Shown one piece after another: positions 7,897 to 15,839 of a DNA stretch of 52,008 bases (position 1 is its first letter; each line of letters begins with the position of its first letter). Under the pieces are notes generated by a model, which worked only from the letters and a program-made list of their open reading frames with translations, was not told the DNA's origin and made no database searches. The DNA lies in assembly GCF_019972835.1 (NCBI RefSeq), contig NZ_BPPB01000009.1, forward strand, positions 1 to 52,008, read 5' to 3'. Origin of the DNA: Lactobacillus laiwuensis (GTDB lineage Bacteria; Bacillota; Bacilli; Lactobacillales; Lactobacillaceae). The position numbers were made by a program, and so were the translations under genes.

Positions 7897-7946
7897 AAAA
7901 AGCCGGTGTAAGTAGGGATTATTTAGCTCTTTACACCGGTTTTTTG
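7897..7946 (+). terminator. Terminator after deoC
   Basis: A stem of about 14 bp (AAAGCCGGTGTAA and TTTACACCGGTTTT) with an 18-nt loop and a terminal T run. Confidence 0.85.
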
Positions 7947-8003
7947 CATGGTATAGTATTCTTATAATGGTATAATTTAGTAAGATGAAAGTGGTGGAAC
8001 TAA

Positions 8004-8723
8004 TTGGTAAAAAAAGAACTCCCTAAATATCAAGTAATTGCCAACGATCTTTTGAATAAAATTCAAACTGGCATTTATGCGCAAAATACAATTATTCCTC
8101 CAGAAACTGAATTAGCGGATAAATATCAGGTAAGTCGACCAACAATGAGGCAAGCGATCTCATTGCTGGTCAATCAAGGTTATTTAGAGCGGCGTCGTAA
8201 AAGGGGCACCCTGGTTAAAAAAGTTAAAATCGAGCAGGAATTTACCCATTTGATTGAAAGCTATAGCGCAGAAATGAGTGCCAAAGGCATCTACCCTAAA
8301 ACCAATCTGCTTTATTTTGATGAAGAAAAAGCTACACCTGAAGTATGCAAAAATTTACAGCTGCCTGAGAAAGCACCTGTCTTTAAGTTAGTGCGGCTGC
8401 GCTATGCTAATGATCAACCGATTGTTTTAGTTACAACTTATGTGCCTAAACAGAGGATACCTGAGTTGATTAATTATAATTTTGCCCAAGATTCTTTATA
8501 CAGCACACTTGAAAAATACCATTTAAAAGTCACCCGGGTAATTAGAAAATTGGAAGTAATGGAAGCTGAGGAAACTACCGCCAACTTATTAAATATTGCA
8601 GTCCATAAGCCGATTTTTTACTTTCACACTCAAGGACTGACAAGGGATGAGCAGCCCATTGAGTACTCAATCGCTAAATACCGCGGAGACATTAATTCAT
8701 TTATAATAGATGTCCAGCGTTAA
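8004..8723 (+). CDS. GntR family regulator with UTRA domain
   Basis: A 239-aa regulator of the HutC branch. The N-terminal winged helix reads LPKYQVIANDLLNKIQTGIY, PPETELADKYQVSRPTMRQA, then GYLERRRKRGTLV. A UTRA effector-binding domain fills residues 90-235 and ends FYFHTQGLTRDEQPIEYSIAKYRGD. Such proteins usually sense a sugar phosphate or amino-acid derivative. The start is a TTG with GTGGA upstream; no ATG fits. It lies downstream of deoC behind a terminator and has no other neighbour to reveal its regulon. A -10-like TATAAT (7965-7970) lies about 35 bp upstream. Confidence 0.88.
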   Translation: MVKKELPKYQVIANDLLNKIQTGIYAQNTIIPPETELADKYQVSRPTMRQAISLLVNQGYLERRRKRGTLVKKVKIEQEFTHLIESYSAEMSAKGIYPKTNLLYFDEEKATPEVCKNLQLPEKAPVFKLVRLRYANDQPIVLVTTYVPKQRIPELINYNFAQDSLYSTLEKYHLKVTRVIRKLEVMEAEETTANLLNIAVHKPIFYFHTQGLTRDEQPIEYSIAKYRGDINSFIIDVQR

Positions 8724-8736
8724 TTTGATATATAAA

Positions 8737-8776
8737 AAGTCTTACTTTGCCTGTGCAAGTCGAAGTAAGACTTCTT
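8737..8776. terminator. Bidirectional terminator between GntR and DUF4097 genes
   Basis: Stem AAGTCTTACTT / AAGTAAGACTT with A and T tracts on both sides. It separates the convergent gntR-like and DUF4097 genes. Confidence 0.8.
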
Positions 8777-9511
8777 TTATTGAATTTTGATTGAGCCAAC
8801 TGAGCTGATAGCAGTTAATTGGTTGGCACTGCCTTCATGCTTGTAAAAATGCTTGCCCATTCTACTGCCGTGAAAGTAGATCGAGCCTAAAGTGGCGAAT
8901 AAATCGTAATCTGTCTTATGCTCTTCATCATCTATCATTTTTAGTGAACCAGCGGCTAGTTTAAAGTGGTTTTTCCCTTGCAAGCTTGTGACCCTGATAG
9001 TTCCGGCAGCCAAATTTGCATGAGAATTCATCTTACAGTGATTGATGGATAAACTGCCAGCGTCTAGCACCATTTCGGCTTTATTTTGGATCGTGACGTC
9101 CTGTAATTTTAAGGAACCGGCATTTGCTCTGACTTCAAGTTGCTGCATGTTAAGTCCAGCTAGATCAATGCTGCCAGCAAAATTATTTAGCTGGACTTCA
9201 TTGAGTTCTGCAGCTTGCGGTACTGTAATTGTTATTTTAGGTTTAATTCTGCTAATATAAACTTTTTTGTGAAAATGAGGCTTTCGTTCACGAATAAAAA
9301 GGGTTTGCTCTGCCACACGAATTTTTATTCGATTAGGATTAATGTCATGAGTTGATATATGAAAACCAGCGCCTACTTGAATAGTGACACTAGCGGTGGC
9401 TATTTCGGCATCTATGTTAATAAAATTTTCTAAATCAATTTCTTGCGATTCTACTTTTTCATCATGAGCTTCAAATTCTTTGTCGAAGTCTCCGTCAATA
9501 TATATTTTCAT
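8777..9511 (-). CDS. DUF4097 beta-strand repeat protein without membrane anchor
   Basis: A 244-aa protein dominated by short repeated beta strands of the DUF4097 type (KITITVPQAAELNEVQLNNF, LEVRANAGSLKLQDV, AEMVLDAGSLSI, NLAAGTIRV, FKLAAGSLKM, ATLGSIYFHG). The family forms solenoid-like domains; the C-terminal domain of enterococcal LiaX, which senses membrane-active peptides, belongs to it. This copy has no signal peptide or membrane helix, unlike the two DUF4097 genes upstream. Its coupling to the PadR operon is uncertain because a 205-bp gap with a strong hairpin lies between. The ribosome binding site is weak. Function unknown; an envelope-stress role is inferred from family and neighbours. 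Confidence 0.75.
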   Translation of the reverse strand: MKIYIDGDFDKEFEAHDEKVESQEIDLENFINIDAEIATASVTIQVGAGFHISTHDINPNRIKIRVAEQTLFIRERKPHFHKKVYISRIKPKITITVPQAAELNEVQLNNFAGSIDLAGLNMQQLEVRANAGSLKLQDVTIQNKAEMVLDAGSLSINHCKMNSHANLAAGTIRVTSLQGKNHFKLAAGSLKMIDDEEHKTDYDLFATLGSIYFHGSRMGKHFYKHEGSANQLTAISSVGSIKIQ

Positions 9512-9637
9512 GATTAAGCTGTCTCTTATCTTTTTAACATTAATTTAATTTTTTCTTTATCTTATGATATCACGCTAGTTTAAGTGAAGCAATAAAAAAA
9601 TAAAGTATTAGATTTAGTCAGCTAAAATAACCATTTA

Positions 9638-9677
9638 AAAAGACTAGGATTAATTTTAAAAATCAATCCCAGTCTTT
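9638..9677. terminator. Long hairpin ending the DUF4097 operon
   Basis: Arms of about 20 bp (AAAAGACTAGGATTAATTTT at 9638 and its near-perfect complement, two G-T wobbles), with T tracts on both ends. It lies downstream of the minus-strand DUF4097 gene at 9717. Confidence 0.75.
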
Positions 9678-9716
9678 TGCTTTATGTGGGTTCATCAGTT
9701 GCAAGATGTATAGAAG

Positions 9717-10607
9717 TTAATTTATGAGAATGTCACCATCACCACAAGAAACTTTGAGTAGAGGCGCATCCCTTAATTTTCTAGCAAAATGTCTGTGATA
9801 GTTATTACCGTGAAATATAAGTTCATCCTCTGAGGAAGTTGCCAACTGGTAACTGATCTTAGGAGGTCTGCTCATTTGGAAATCTCCTTCACTCAAATTA
9901 AAGGAACTGTCAGCCAGTAATTTTGAATCGTTGACTCTGATATCACCGTCACCCAAAGTTGCCTTAATTTTAAAGTGACTATTTGTAACAGTTAAATCAC
10001 CTTCACTCAGGTTCAAGATACCACTTGTTAAAGTTGAATTAGTAATTTTTAAGTCGCCATTATCAAGGTCAAGGTTGGCTTCCTGCGTTTTAATATTATC
10101 TGTAGTAATATTGCCATCTTCTGATTGTAAATTGATGCTGGCAACTGTCAAATCAGTTAATTGCACATTACCTTCAGAAGATGATCCAGTTATTTCTTTT
10201 AGCGAGTCTGCTTCTGGAACAGTGACAATTACCTTATATGTACCATCCTCATATGCACCATTGTCTGAAATGGTCAGTTTCTCGCCATGAACCTTGGTAC
10301 TGATCTTTTTTACATTAGGACCACTAACTTTAATTTGGAAGTTGTCTCCTTTAGCAATTTGGATGTTGGGTTCTTCAGCGTCAATATTAATTTTAGAGAA
10401 CTTGCCTACGTTAAAGGTACGGGATTTTGCTGGTACATGATGTGAGTCTGCGTGAGTTTGATTACGATTAAAAAAGTTTTCAATATTGGTTGTTATGCCT
10501 GAATGGATATTATTGATATCTTCTCTGCCACCGTTAGTTTCACCAATACCAAGCAAAATTATACCGATAGTAATGATGGCAACACTGATTAGGTAAAACT
10601 TTTTCAT
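9717..10607 (-). CDS. Membrane-anchored DUF4097 protein
   Basis: A 296-aa protein with an N-terminal membrane anchor or signal (MKKFYLISVAIITIGIILLG) and a long extracytoplasmic DUF4097 domain of repeated strands carrying Gly-Asp turns: EGNVQLTDL, DGNITTDNI, NGDLKITNS, EGDLTVTNS, DGDIRVNDS, EGDFQMSRP, ending GDGDILIN. The ATG at 10607 has AAGGAGA in front and is preferred over the longer frame to 10664. It is the last gene of padR-DUF1700-DUF4097-DUF4097. It resembles the next gene upstream across its length, indicating tandem duplication. An envelope-stress or peptide-sensing role is inferred from the LiaX relationship. Confidence 0.82.
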   Translation of the reverse strand: MKKFYLISVAIITIGIILLGIGETNGGREDINNIHSGITTNIENFFNRNQTHADSHHVPAKSRTFNVGKFSKINIDAEEPNIQIAKGDNFQIKVSGPNVKKISTKVHGEKLTISDNGAYEDGTYKVIVTVPEADSLKEITGSSSEGNVQLTDLTVASINLQSEDGNITTDNIKTQEANLDLDNGDLKITNSTLTSGILNLSEGDLTVTNSHFKIKATLGDGDIRVNDSKLLADSSFNLSEGDFQMSRPPKISYQLATSSEDELIFHGNNYHRHFARKLRDAPLLKVSCGDGDILIN

Positions 10608-10694
10608 TTTGATTCTCCTTGTTTTAGATAAGTTTTTAATTTTAAAATGGGTATTACTAACCAAGAAAACATCTAAGTAAAGTTTACTTGCCCA

Positions 10695-11504
10695 CTAATT
10701 AATTAGAATATCGCCATCCATACTGGTAACTTTTAGTATCGGTTTATTTTTAACTTTTTTTGCAAAATGATTGGAATGGTAAGAACCTTTAAAAATGATT
10801 TTATCATCTGAGTGATTTGTCAATACATAGTTGATCTTAGGTGCGTTTGACATTGAAAAGTCGCCGTCATTCAATATAATTGAGCTGTTATTTAGTATCT
10901 GAGAGTCGCTAATCTTAACATCGCCATCATTTAGCTTTAGTGAACTACGTGAAAAAGTCGACTGGTTTACTTTGAGGTCACCGTCATTTGAATTTAGGTC
11001 AAGGCTTTTCGCAGTAAGCTTATTAATTAAAACGTCGCCATCTTCTATTGTCAAATTGATGCGGGGAACGTTTAAACTATTGATATAAAAATCGCCCTCT
11101 TCACAAAAACCAGTTATCTTTTTTATGGCGCTTTTAGCAGGAACATAAACATCAACGCTATAATAGCCATCGTTATAATCATGTTCAGGCTGATCCGAAA
11201 TAGTGAGCATATTATGATCAACTTTAGTTTTTATTTTTTTGATGTCTGCACCGTGCCCCCCTCTAACAACCACTTTAAACTTGTTAATATCCTTAAGTGA
11301 AATTCGGATATCAGGTCTGTAACAGGCTAACTTAATATTGTCGAACTTGTTCACGTAAAAAGTTTTGCTTTCATTATAATGAGCGTGTTTACCATTATAA
11401 TCATGTGACGGGTTATCATTTAATCTAAATACGACTAGTAGGATCAGCTCAATAAGTAATAGCAGTCCAAAGATTAGCCCACAAATTTTATAAAACTTTT
11501 TCAT
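10695..11504 (-). CDS. Membrane-anchored DUF4097 protein
   Basis: A 269-aa paralogue of the downstream gene: an N-terminal hydrophobic helix (YKICGLIFGLLLLIELILLV), then beta repeats with Asp-Gly-Asp turns (EGDFYINSL, EDGDVLINKL, NDGDLKVNQS, NDGDVKISDS, NDGDFSMSNA, ending SMDGDILIN). The ATG follows the DUF1700 stop by 2 nt, with AAGGAAA overlapping the end of that gene, so translation is coupled. The domain should face the outside of the membrane. Function unknown; context is a PadR-controlled envelope operon. Confidence 0.82.
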   Translation of the reverse strand: MKKFYKICGLIFGLLLLIELILLVVFRLNDNPSHDYNGKHAHYNESKTFYVNKFDNIKLACYRPDIRISLKDINKFKVVVRGGHGADIKKIKTKVDHNMLTISDQPEHDYNDGYYSVDVYVPAKSAIKKITGFCEEGDFYINSLNVPRINLTIEDGDVLINKLTAKSLDLNSNDGDLKVNQSTFSRSSLKLNDGDVKISDSQILNNSSIILNDGDFSMSNAPKINYVLTNHSDDKIIFKGSYHSNHFAKKVKNKPILKVTSMDGDILIN

Positions 11505-11506
11505 TT

Positions 11507-12151
11507 TTATTTTTCCTTATCTGTATTTTTTCCGGTACTAGTTTGAAAATAATTTTTCTTTAAAATATTTTTACCAAGGTTACGCATAAACTGGGTACAC
11601 TTGGCAATTAAAATTTTCCCTAACTTGATAATAAATGGGAGTAATAAAAGAATAATGCCAATGCAAATTAAGGATTTACCCAAGTAAAGACAGCCGACTG
11701 GCCAGTTGTTAGTGAATAGCAGGGATAAAGATTTAAGAAAGTTTAGTCCTCCACCGACAAAGAATTTAAACAAAAAGGCTATTATAGTAAAAAATAAGCC
11801 AAAGAAAACTGCGAGTATAAAGAAGAGCACGAATAAAATTGCTAAAACGAGTGGGATGCCAATTGGAGCAGCACAAATTCCTAGTAAAATGTACCAGCTG
11901 GCCTTTAGGTTTGACTTCGGAGTCTCCTTTCTTGGAGAAACAGAATCATCTTTGCTTGAATAATCGGCTAAAATATTGATTGCTAATTGTTTGGGCGTTC
12001 CTAGTTCAGCTTCGATGGTAGAACGTCTGATGAAGTCACCGTCCAATAAAAATTCGTGGTAAAATTCGACAACATCTTCGCGATCTTTTTCAGGCAAATC
12101 AGCTAAGTTTTGTTCTAGTTCGGAAATATAATCATCAATTACTTTGGTCAT
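11507..12151 (-). CDS. DUF1700 family membrane protein
   Basis: A 214-aa protein with an N-terminal DUF1700 domain (DDYISELEQNLADLPEKDREDVVEFYHEFLLDG, then ELGTPKQLAINILADY) and several hydrophobic helices in residues 85-185. DUF1700 (HAAS-type) proteins commonly pair with PadR regulators. AGGAGGGCAAA precedes the ATG. The start overlaps the end of the padR gene by 17 nt. Together they probably form a membrane sensor and transcription factor pair; the mechanism is inferred. Confidence 0.85.
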   Translation of the reverse strand: MTKVIDDYISELEQNLADLPEKDREDVVEFYHEFLLDGDFIRRSTIEAELGTPKQLAINILADYSSKDDSVSPRKETPKSNLKASWYILLGICAAPIGIPLVLAILFVLFFILAVFFGLFFTIIAFLFKFFVGGGLNFLKSLSLLFTNNWPVGCLYLGKSLICIGIILLLLPFIIKLGKILIAKCTQFMRNLGKNILKKNYFQTSTGKNTDKEK

Positions 12152-12458
12152 TTTGCCCTCCTAATACTTGATTAACTCTTGCACTAAAATCTTGCCATTC
12201 ATCTTGAATTGTATTTAGCAACCTTATCCCTTCGTCAGTAATATGATAATAGCGCCGGTTGCGTCCTTGATAAGGCTCATCATAAGTCGTTAAGCAGTTA
12301 TTCTTTTTTAGTCTGCGTAAAACAGGGTAGATAGTTGACTCGGAGATAGAAAAAATCTTTTGCACATTTTGCGTCAAAGCGTAGCCATACAGATCATCTT
12401 GTTTTAGAAAAGCTAAAACCGCACCATCTAGCAAACGAGTCGGTATTTGGATTGCCAT
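12135..12458 (-). CDS. PadR family transcriptional regulator
   Basis: A 107-aa PadR winged-helix regulator: LLDGAVLAFLKQDDLYGYALTQNVQ, then ISESTIYPVLRRLKKNNCLTTYDEPYQGRNRRYYHITDEG, which is diagnostic of the family. It is of the short class with a C-terminal dimerisation helix. GGGGAGGC precedes the ATG. A perfect palindrome lies 15 bp upstream (12473-12495), suggesting autorepression of the padR-DUF1700-DUF4097-DUF4097 operon. Such regulators often respond to antimicrobial compounds or envelope stress. Confidence 0.92.
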   Translation of the reverse strand: MAIQIPTRLLDGAVLAFLKQDDLYGYALTQNVQKIFSISESTIYPVLRRLKKNNCLTTYDEPYQGRNRRYYHITDEGIRLLNTIQDEWQDFSARVNQVLGGQNDQSN

Positions 12459-12472
12459 GCTTTGCCTCCCCT

Positions 12473-12495
12473 AATATTATATGATATATAATATT
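12473..12495 (-). promoter_or_regulatory. Perfect palindrome upstream of padR
   Basis: Arms AATATTATAT and ATATAATATT, 10 bp each with no mismatch, around GAT, immediately before the padR ribosome binding site. It contains TATAAT-like sequence on the minus strand, so a bound PadR dimer would block the promoter. This is a candidate autoregulatory operator. Confidence 0.6.
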
Positions 12496-12552
12496 TTAAT
12501 TTAGATTTAAGAAATTAGCAAGTACTGAACCTAAATTTTCCATAAATAATAC

Positions 12553-12592
12553 AAAAAATAAGACCCCCGAAATTGTCTTAATCTCGGGGGTC
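12553..12592 (-). terminator. Terminator of the DUF1700-DUF4097 fusion gene
   Basis: A 9-bp GC-rich stem (GACCCCCGA / TCGGGGGTC) followed on the minus strand by TTATTTTTTG. It lies after the displaced tail of the gene at 12704. Confidence 0.85.
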
Positions 12593-12612
12593 ACATCAGC
12601 TGCGTCCTACTT

Positions 12613-12703
12613 TTATTTAATGATTATATCTCCATCCCTTAAGGTTGCTATTAACGAGTCACTTTGCATACTTTGACTGTTAAAACTATTGCCAATACTG
12701 GAA
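12613..12703 (-). pseudogene. Out-of-frame tail of the DUF1700-DUF4097 gene
   Basis: Directly after the stop of the 12704 gene, a +1 frame reads RNSSIGNSF through DSLIATLRDGDIIIK and a stop. The two neighbouring DUF4097 proteins end ILKVTSMDGDILIN and LLKVSCGDGDILIN, so this is the expected family C terminus. A single inserted base near 12705-12712 would remove 31 residues from the protein. Confidence 0.7.
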
Positions 12704-13699
12704 TTACGATAAATAAATGTCGCCACCGTTTACTTTAAGCTGCACACTGATGTCATGGGCAAGTTGACCTAACTTCAAATCGCCATTCGTACTCTTAACA
12801 ATATTTTGATCGGTTAGCTGGCTTTTCCTGATCAGAACATCTCCATCCTGTGCTTGTAAACTGATGTTAGCATGGCATTGGTTAATTTCTATATCGCCAT
12901 CATCTGTTTGGGTAATTATTTGCTTAAGGATGCTGCGTTTAAAACTGCCGTCTCCGTTTTGAACTTTACTGGATAACTGAGCAATTTTTGACTGAGTAAC
13001 AAAGCAATCAGCGTTCTGGCCGGCAAAAATAAATTCATCTGAAACTCTGACATTATTGATGTATATGTCACCATTATGAAGGTTAAGTATGATGTTTTTA
13101 AGTTTTAGATTTTGCAACATGATATCACCATTGTGACTTTGTCCGCTAATTTTAGATAAAGAATCTAATTTAGGAACAGTAATTTCCACGCGACTGACAG
13201 CGGTGAGCCTGTTGAACATGATTACACTGTTTTTTTGCTCGATAGGAGTCTCTTTAACAACCAACGTTTGCTTGACTAAATTAGTTTCTATGGGTCTGCT
13301 GCTGTAATCTGCTACTGTTATTTGAAACTGACTACCTTGATGAATAATTACATCTGTAGTCTTAACTGCCAATTTTACTTGATTGAAGTTTTCAAGGGTA
13401 ATGGTACGCTTTCTGCGGGGATATCTTTTGACACGCAAGCCGTTAAAATAATTATCACTGGCATGGGGGTCATTAGCAGAGGCAGTAACTGCTGTTAAAA
13501 ATTTAACGTAGTCTTGCTTAATTTCTTTTGCCAGGTCATCTGGAGTGCCTAGTTCTTTAACTATTTCTTCTTTTGTTTGAAAATCACCGTCCAGCAGAAA
13601 ATCACGGTAGAAGTCAAGTGTATATTTTTGTTCTGAAGTAGATAAAGACGTCAAATTCAGAGCCAATTTGGAGATGAAATTTTCGATTAGTGGAGTCAT
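12704..13699 (-). CDS. DUF1700-DUF4097 fusion protein, probably C-terminally truncated
   Basis: A 331-aa protein with a DUF1700 N terminus (IENFISKLALNLTSLSTSEQKYTLDFYRDFLLDGDF, ELGTPDDLAKEIKQDY) joined directly to a DUF4097 repeat domain (NGDIMLQNL, NGDIYINNV, NGDGSFKRS, DDGDIEINQ, QDGDVLIRK, NGDLKLGQL). There is no membrane helix between the two, unlike the neighbouring operon where they are separate genes. AGGAG lies before the ATG. The protein stops at GGDIYLS, but the missing family ending lies just downstream in another frame. It may still fold, with the last strand pairs lost. Confidence 0.8.
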   Translation of the reverse strand: MTPLIENFISKLALNLTSLSTSEQKYTLDFYRDFLLDGDFQTKEEIVKELGTPDDLAKEIKQDYVKFLTAVTASANDPHASDNYFNGLRVKRYPRRKRTITLENFNQVKLAVKTTDVIIHQGSQFQITVADYSSRPIETNLVKQTLVVKETPIEQKNSVIMFNRLTAVSRVEITVPKLDSLSKISGQSHNGDIMLQNLKLKNIILNLHNGDIYINNVRVSDEFIFAGQNADCFVTQSKIAQLSSKVQNGDGSFKRSILKQIITQTDDGDIEINQCHANISLQAQDGDVLIRKSQLTDQNIVKSTNGDLKLGQLAHDISVQLKVNGGDIYLS

Positions 13700-13787
13700 C
13701 CTGTTTCTCCTGTCACTATAAAATATCTTTTTTCTTTTTATTATACGCTATAATTTATGAAAAAAATATTAAAATTGTTTATAACAA

Positions 13788-14666
13788 CTATTTAGGCCAC
13801 AGAAACCGGCCGATAATCTGATCTACTTTGTAATTATCATGCAACTTGCTGTGTTGTCCACCTGCACCTTTAATTTCAATTTCATGGTAATTCACTTTGC
13901 CACGCAACAAATATCGTAAAGATTGAGCTGAAACGCAACTGACGTCATCATCAGAATTAGTACCATTTTCTTTATTGCCAAAAATATTTAATACTGATAC
14001 GTTATTTGGAAAGTTATGACGATGCGCTAAGAAATATTGGTAGGATTGGGTCATGTATTTTGGCTTGCCATTTTTAAGCAGATAATTATAATTGGGCTTC
14101 TCATCTAAACCAATAATACCATCAAATGGCGCTCCAAGATTAACCTGCTTTTTTAATCGAGGCAAATCACGTTCCTGTCCGTATTTTAGTTGGTAAGACA
14201 GAGTCATGATATTTCCCATAGAATGAGCTACGGTATTATATTGTTTAATATGGTATTTTTGCTTTAAACATAATATCAGGTTGTGAAACCACTCACGCGT
14301 TGTGTAATAGTTGCTGTTTTTGTTATCTTGCAAAATTACTTGAATAAGTGGTCTTTTAGTTTTGCGGGGCCAATTTCCCTGTAATTCAACCTTACCAGCC
14401 GGAGAAATTTTAGCTGTTAAAACCTTGTGTGCACCATTATATCGTTCGGCATATGCAATCATTCCTGCACTCGAGCGAGCACCAGCACCATAGCCATGCA
14501 AATAAATGGTAGGCGTAGCTTTAAAATAAGCTTTTTTCGTATTGCCAGAATTAACTTCTTCCGTAGCCGTATGCGAACTTTTTTGTTCATAAGTGTGAAA
14601 CAGGAAAATTGTAACTAAGAGTAAGCCTAAAATGCTGCATACTCCTATTAACCATTTTTTCTTCAT
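13788..14666 (-). CDS. DUF915 alpha/beta hydrolase, membrane-anchored or secreted
   Basis: A 292-aa protein with an N-terminal hydrophobic signal or anchor (KKWLIGVCSILGLLLVTIFLF) and an alpha/beta-hydrolase fold of the DUF915 type: TIYLHGYGAGARSSAGM near the N terminus of the domain, the nucleophile elbow VAHSMGNIM, the acidic region SDDDVSC, and a late His in GGQHSKLHDN. DUF915 proteins are common extracytoplasmic hydrolases of lactobacilli with unknown substrates. It is a single gene, divergent from the kinase-like gene at 14810. Confidence 0.88.
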   Translation of the reverse strand: MKKKWLIGVCSILGLLLVTIFLFHTYEQKSSHTATEEVNSGNTKKAYFKATPTIYLHGYGAGARSSAGMIAYAERYNGAHKVLTAKISPAGKVELQGNWPRKTKRPLIQVILQDNKNSNYYTTREWFHNLILCLKQKYHIKQYNTVAHSMGNIMTLSYQLKYGQERDLPRLKKQVNLGAPFDGIIGLDEKPNYNYLLKNGKPKYMTQSYQYFLAHRHNFPNNVSVLNIFGNKENGTNSDDDVSCVSAQSLRYLLRGKVNYHEIEIKGAGGQHSKLHDNYKVDQIIGRFLWPK

Positions 14667-14809
14667 TAATATTGCCTACTTTGATAATTTAATGTATTAA
14701 TTATATCTTATGTGCATTATTTTAATATTAAAAATATAAAAGCTTAATAATATAATTTAAATAGTAGCGTTAATTCTTTAGTTACCGGTATTGAAAGGAA
14801 AAATATTCA

Positions 14810-15319
14810 ATGACACCAATTTTTATTTTAATTAGAGGAAATTCTGGTAGTGGCAAAACTGTCTTAGCCAATTGCTTGCAAAATCATTTTGGCTACCAAA
14901 GATGTTTGCTTTTGCATGAAGATTTATTGCGCCTTGATATTTTGCATGTTAAGGAAAAAAAGACGGCGCCAACTGCCAGTCTGATAGAATTAATGATTGA
15001 ATGGGGCAAACAATACTACCCTATAATTATATTGGAAGGGATACTGCCCAAAAGGATTTATGGCACAACTTTAACTAAAATAATTCATGAATTTGGTTCA
15101 GGAGCATTTGTTTATTACTTAGATGTTCCTTTCGCGCAAACCGCAAAACATAATGAAAAAAAGGAAAGTCCTTTTCCGCTTGAGACTCTCAAGAAATGGT
15201 GGCTTGAACAAGATACACTTGGCGAAAAAGAGCGCAAGCTGACAAGTGCCACTGTTAAAGAACTGGCAGAACAGATTTTGACGGATATTGCAGATTATGA
15301 AAACAAAAAAGGAGACTAG
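14810..15319 (+). CDS. Small P-loop kinase-like protein
   Basis: A 169-aa protein with a Walker A motif RGNSGSGKTVLAN at residues 9-21 and a downstream YPIIILEGILP segment with acidic residues, as in zeta-toxin-like or nucleoside-kinase-like P-loop proteins. A C-terminal region has WWLEQDTLGEKERKL. Its length suits a small-molecule kinase. AAAGGAA precedes the ATG. No epsilon antitoxin is adjacent, so a housekeeping kinase is more likely than a toxin. The substrate cannot be predicted. A short hairpin overlaps its stop codon. Confidence 0.7.
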   Translation: MTPIFILIRGNSGSGKTVLANCLQNHFGYQRCLLLHEDLLRLDILHVKEKKTAPTASLIELMIEWGKQYYPIIILEGILPKRIYGTTLTKIIHEFGSGAFVYYLDVPFAQTAKHNEKKESPFPLETLKKWWLEQDTLGEKERKLTSATVKELAEQILTDIADYENKKGD

Positions 15320-15328
15320 AAAGTCTCC
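15311..15328. terminator. Short hairpin overlapping the kinase stop codon
   Basis: Stem GGAGACT / AGTCTCC with a 4-nt loop; the TAG stop lies within it. The T run is better on the minus strand, so its role for the plus-strand gene is uncertain. Confidence 0.4.
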
Positions 15329-15353
15329 TTAAAATCAAGCTATTTTAAAAGGA

Positions 15354-15383
15354 ATAAAAAAAGCACCGACTACTTGCAGTGCT
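15354..15383 (-). terminator. Terminator of the first tRNA-Lys gene
   Basis: Stem AGCAC / GTGCT, extended by partial pairing inside, followed on the minus strand by a run of seven T. It lies 10 bp after the tRNA end. Confidence 0.6.
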
Positions 15384-15393
15384 ATTTTTATTA

Positions 15394-15469
15394 TGGTGGG
15401 TGGCCAGGGGCTCGAACCCTGGACCCACGGATTAAGAGTCCGTTGCTCTGCCAACTGAGCTAGCCACCC
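15394..15469 (-). tRNA. tRNA-Lys (anticodon CTT), CCA encoded
   Basis: The minus strand gives a 76-nt cloverleaf starting GGGTGGCTAGCTCAGTTGGC, with anticodon loop CTCTTAA (anticodon CTT, reading AAG), T arm with GTTCGA, acceptor pairing GGGTGGC / GCCACCC, discriminator A and an encoded CCA. It differs from the second copy at two positions and in having the CCA encoded. Confidence 0.96.
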
Positions 15470-15495
15470 GTCACCATTTCTGTTGACAATTAATT

Positions 15496-15524
15496 ATGAT
15501 AACAATTAATTCGGCTTTTGACAA
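15496..15524 (-). promoter_or_regulatory. Promoter of the first tRNA-Lys gene
   Basis: Minus-strand TTGTCA (15519-15524) and TATCAT (15496-15501) with 17-nt spacing, about 25 bp before the tRNA. The rest of the 370-bp stretch between the two tRNA genes holds no gene. Confidence 0.6.
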
Positions 15525-15743
15525 GGCTTTTGGATAAAAAAGTATGAAGAATTCTACTTAATATCTGCCTGGCACGAAAGTTGTAGTTGAGAGGTTGTAA
15601 ACTGGCAGTTTAATTTGCTATTTTCATGAAGTTTTGCAAAAGTAAGCCAAAAATAAAGCAAGCACATAAAATATTGTTGAATAAGTGTTTTTGCTAAAAA
15701 AGTGTTAAATTATTCAGCAGATACAAAAGTAAATCAACACGAA

Positions 15744-15771
15744 TTGACAAATAAAAATGATCTGATATTAT
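15744..15771 (+). promoter_or_regulatory. Plus-strand promoter-like sequence between the tRNA genes
   Basis: TTGACA followed after 16 nt by TATTAT. A transcript would run antisense through the second tRNA-Lys gene towards walR. No plus-strand gene starts nearby, so this may be a chance match or a distal walR promoter. Confidence 0.35.
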
Positions 15772-15794
15772 ATAAAGGTTTAATATTTTTTGAA

Positions 15795-15830
15795 AACAAA
15801 AAAGGTAGCAACCAAGTGATTACTACCTTT
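15795..15830 (-). terminator. Terminator of the second tRNA-Lys gene
   Basis: Stem AAAGGTAG / CTACCTTT with a 14-nt loop; on the minus strand it is followed by TTTTTTG. It begins 10 bp after the tRNA. Confidence 0.75.
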
Positions 15831-15839
15831 AATTATCAA

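Noticed and set aside
14810..15319. Zeta toxin of a toxin-antitoxin pair
   Set aside because: Only the P-loop supports it; no epsilon-like antitoxin lies before or after, so a small kinase is more likely.
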